A DNA stretch of 32,126 bases, taken from a virus. A program made the position numbers and the translations under genes. The notes under the pieces are model-generated. The model saw only the letters and a program-made list of their open reading frames with translations. It was not told the origin of the DNA and made no database searches. The stretch covers positions 1 to 32,126 of IMG/VR virus record IMGVR_UViG_3300046791_000230. One strand, given 5' to 3'. This document shows, piece after piece, positions 30,688-32,126 of the stretch (position 1 is the stretch's first letter; each line of letters begins with the position of its first letter).

Positions 30688-31215
30688 ATGAGCCTTAACA
30701 AGAAGATACGCAGGCAGATCAAGAAGATGCCGAAGTATAAAATAAACCAGGAGGTTTTTGATACACAGAATTTAGCCAGAAGTCGTGCTTTCGGGCGCGA
30801 TCGCTCTATTCAAATGGCTGATGAGGCTCTTGATGAGCAAGCGGCTGGTGACCTGACAACAGCAAGTGAATTATCGTCTAGCACTTCTAGCTTACTGGCT
30901 ACTATTGCGGCTATAAACGCTAATAAAACTGGTGGTAAACGTGCGTTAGCGCAAGATGAGGCTACTATTCAGGCTAATAATGTTAAAGATTTATATGGCG
31001 CAAATGCAATGGTTGGTGAGGAGAAAGATAAAGCATGGCGTCAAAATGTATTTGCTCCATGGGAAGCAAAACTTGGGGCATTACAGCAACAGAAGGCAAA
31101 CAGAAATCAATTTTGGAGTAGCGTAACTGGTGGGCTTCTTACAGCCATTGGCGCACAAGGTGATAAAATATTTGGAATGGGTTCTAAGGCTGCAGGTGCC
31201 GCAGCGGCAGCTTAA
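30688..31215 (+). CDS. Ala-rich internal or ejection protein
   Basis: A 175-residue protein: a basic N-terminal 20 residues (Lys/Arg), a helical Ala/Ser/Thr/Glu-rich body (about 40-150) and an Ala-rich hydrophobic tail (Gly-Leu-Leu-Thr-Ala-Ile near 145 and a final run of alanines). The layout resembles small podovirus ejection proteins, such as the first of the internal proteins of T7- or P22-type phages, which can insert in membranes. It follows the muzzle gene by 15 bases and precedes a large helical protein, the typical place of ejected proteins. No sequence family was recognised. Confidence 0.6.
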   Translation: MSLNKKIRRQIKKMPKYKINQEVFDTQNLARSRAFGRDRSIQMADEALDEQAAGDLTTASELSSSTSSLLATIAAINANKTGGKRALAQDEATIQANNVKDLYGANAMVGEEKDKAWRQNVFAPWEAKLGALQQQKANRNQFWSSVTGGLLTAIGAQGDKIFGMGSKAAGAAAAA

Positions 31216-31225
31216 AAGTTAACCG

Positions 31226-32126
31226 ATGGCCTACCGCGAATTTTATCAAAAAGACCCAATTATCCAGACTGATTACAGTCCAATTGAACGTGGAATTTCC
31301 AATCTTTTTAGCGGGATAACTCAACGTCAAAAAGAACAGAGGGACGCGGCTGAAAAATTCAACTATGAATTGAAGGCAGGCTTCGAGAGTGACCAAAAAA
31401 TATTAACAGAACTTGCTAAAAGTGTTGTTGACAAAGTAGTGAGATTAGGCGGTAAGGCTAACCTTGACACTAAAAAAACGATGCTTGAAGGTAAGGGCTT
31501 TGCTGAGCAGAGTCAACTCCAACAAAAGCGCGCAGAGGAATTGAATAAAAGGATTGATGATTTCGCCACAAAGAATCCTTATTACGATCCAACCACTGAT
31601 TATAAATCACTTCAATTAGTTTCTGACCCAGATGTTGATTTTAGAACTAGGGGAAAATTAGAGGATCAGGTTGAGCAAAATTTAGGCAATGCTAAGAATT
31701 TCAGAAAGGAAAAGTATCTATCCGATTTCGTTAAGGGTCGCCAGCGTAGTTTCAAAGAAAAAACCACTGGTAATCCAGATACAAAAAATACGAAGTATGA
31801 TGAGTCTACTTTCTGGGATGAAAAAACCGGAAAGCCAGGCGTTACCGATGATCATGCTATTGACCTACTGAAGAGTAATCAGATGCTTGATGAGCAGTAT
31901 GATTTAGAATTGAATGATCAGCTTCTCGATGAGATAGGAAAAATGAAAGCTAGTGGTAATCCGCAGAATGAGTGGATGAAGGGCTTGTCTGATGCTGAAA
32001 TTCAAAATGAGCTCATTAATAATCCCTCAAAGAATACTATTAATAAAAAAGCATTTGGTGAAAGGAAGCGTGAATTAGCAAAGCGTGACCTCACTACACA
32101 TAATGCAATTGACAGTAAAGTAAGCT
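31226..32126 (+). CDS. Large internal/cargo protein, 5' part (partial)
   Basis: The frame opens with ATG at 31226, 10 bases after the upstream stop, and stays open to the window edge, giving the first 300 residues. These are highly charged and helical (Lys, Glu, Gln, Asn), with no Cys, no signal peptide and no enzyme motif, for example a Gln-Arg-Gln-Lys-Glu-Gln-Arg-Asp stretch at about 31-40. Position after the muzzle and an Ala-rich protein fits a cargo or ejection protein; crAss-like phages carry very long ones here, some with an RNA polymerase. The 3' end is outside the window, so the size and any enzyme domain are unknown. Confidence 0.7.
   Translation, partial: MAYREFYQKDPIIQTDYSPIERGISNLFSGITQRQKEQRDAAEKFNYELKAGFESDQKILTELAKSVVDKVVRLGGKANLDTKKTMLEGKGFAEQSQLQQKRAEELNKRIDDFATKNPYYDPTTDYKSLQLVSDPDVDFRTRGKLEDQVEQNLGNAKNFRKEKYLSDFVKGRQRSFKEKTTGNPDTKNTKYDESTFWDEKTGKPGVTDDHAIDLLKSNQMLDEQYDLELNDQLLDEIGKMKASGNPQNEWMKGLSDAEIQNELINNPSKNTINKKAFGERKRELAKRDLTTHNAIDSKVS

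Noticed and set aside
1-32126. tRNA genes as partners for the Thg1-like enzyme
   Set aside because: Every gap between genes is shorter than about 100 bases and none shows a cloverleaf or T-loop pattern on visual reading. A covariance-model scan would be decisive but was not run.
1-32126. CRISPR arrays, insertion sequences, integrase or attachment sites
   Set aside because: No regularly spaced short repeats, transposase motifs or recombinase motifs were seen. The repeats found lie within virion genes.

Overview
The window is a contiguous piece of a tailed double-stranded DNA phage (or prophage) whose likely host is a member of the Bacteroidota. Three things point there. Start codons are almost never preceded by a Shine-Dalgarno sequence and instead follow A/T-rich leaders. 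Two candidate promoters resemble the Bacteroidota -7 box TAnnTTTG. The head and tail proteins look like families familiar from Bacteroidota podoviruses, above all crAss-like phages. No integrase, CRISPR array, insertion sequence, rRNA or tRNA was seen. The assignment rests on motif recognition by eye; no database search was run.

Region 1 (1-4.3 kb) holds small accessory and nucleic-acid genes, all on the + strand and tightly packed. They are the 3' end of an unknown gene, a membrane-tethered coiled-coil protein with spanin-like parts, a small Cys4 protein, a one-pass membrane protein, an SNF2-type helicase overlapping a stand-alone VRR-NUC nuclease, and a secreted protein. After a strong terminator come an unknown protein, an ASCH-like protein and a YopX-like protein.

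Region 2 (4.3-5.9 kb) is the most unusual. A secreted CAP-domain protein is followed 5 bases later by a Thg1-like 3'-5' nucleotidyltransferase. Next comes the only minus-strand gene, a Lys-rich protein of about 172 residues. Its stop codon overlaps the Thg1 stop inside CTAG, and its favoured start overlaps the next gene's start inside CATG.

Region 3 (5.9-15.4 kb) is the packaging and head module: presumed small terminase, large terminase, portal, a Zn-binding DUF6527-like protein, an acidic scaffold-like protein, the major capsid protein and a structural-type protein of 317 residues. The last two are each followed by clear intrinsic terminators, so capsid transcription looks separately dosed.

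Region 4 (15.4-23.9 kb) encodes host-contact structures: a virion-type protein, a 1023-residue modular fibre, two small proteins (one with tandem carbohydrate-binding-like modules), and two paralogous repeat proteins with 2 and 4 copies of a unit of about 125 residues.

Region 5 (23.9-32.1 kb) is the tail and ejection module: an unknown protein, three consecutive ring/adaptor-like proteins, a small charged protein, a 1337-residue muzzle-like protein, an Ala-rich internal protein and the start of a large presumed cargo/ejection protein cut by the window edge. The order of three small ring proteins, a giant GGLN-type protein and then internal proteins matches the crAss-like podovirus plan, with no tape measure or tail tube gene in between.
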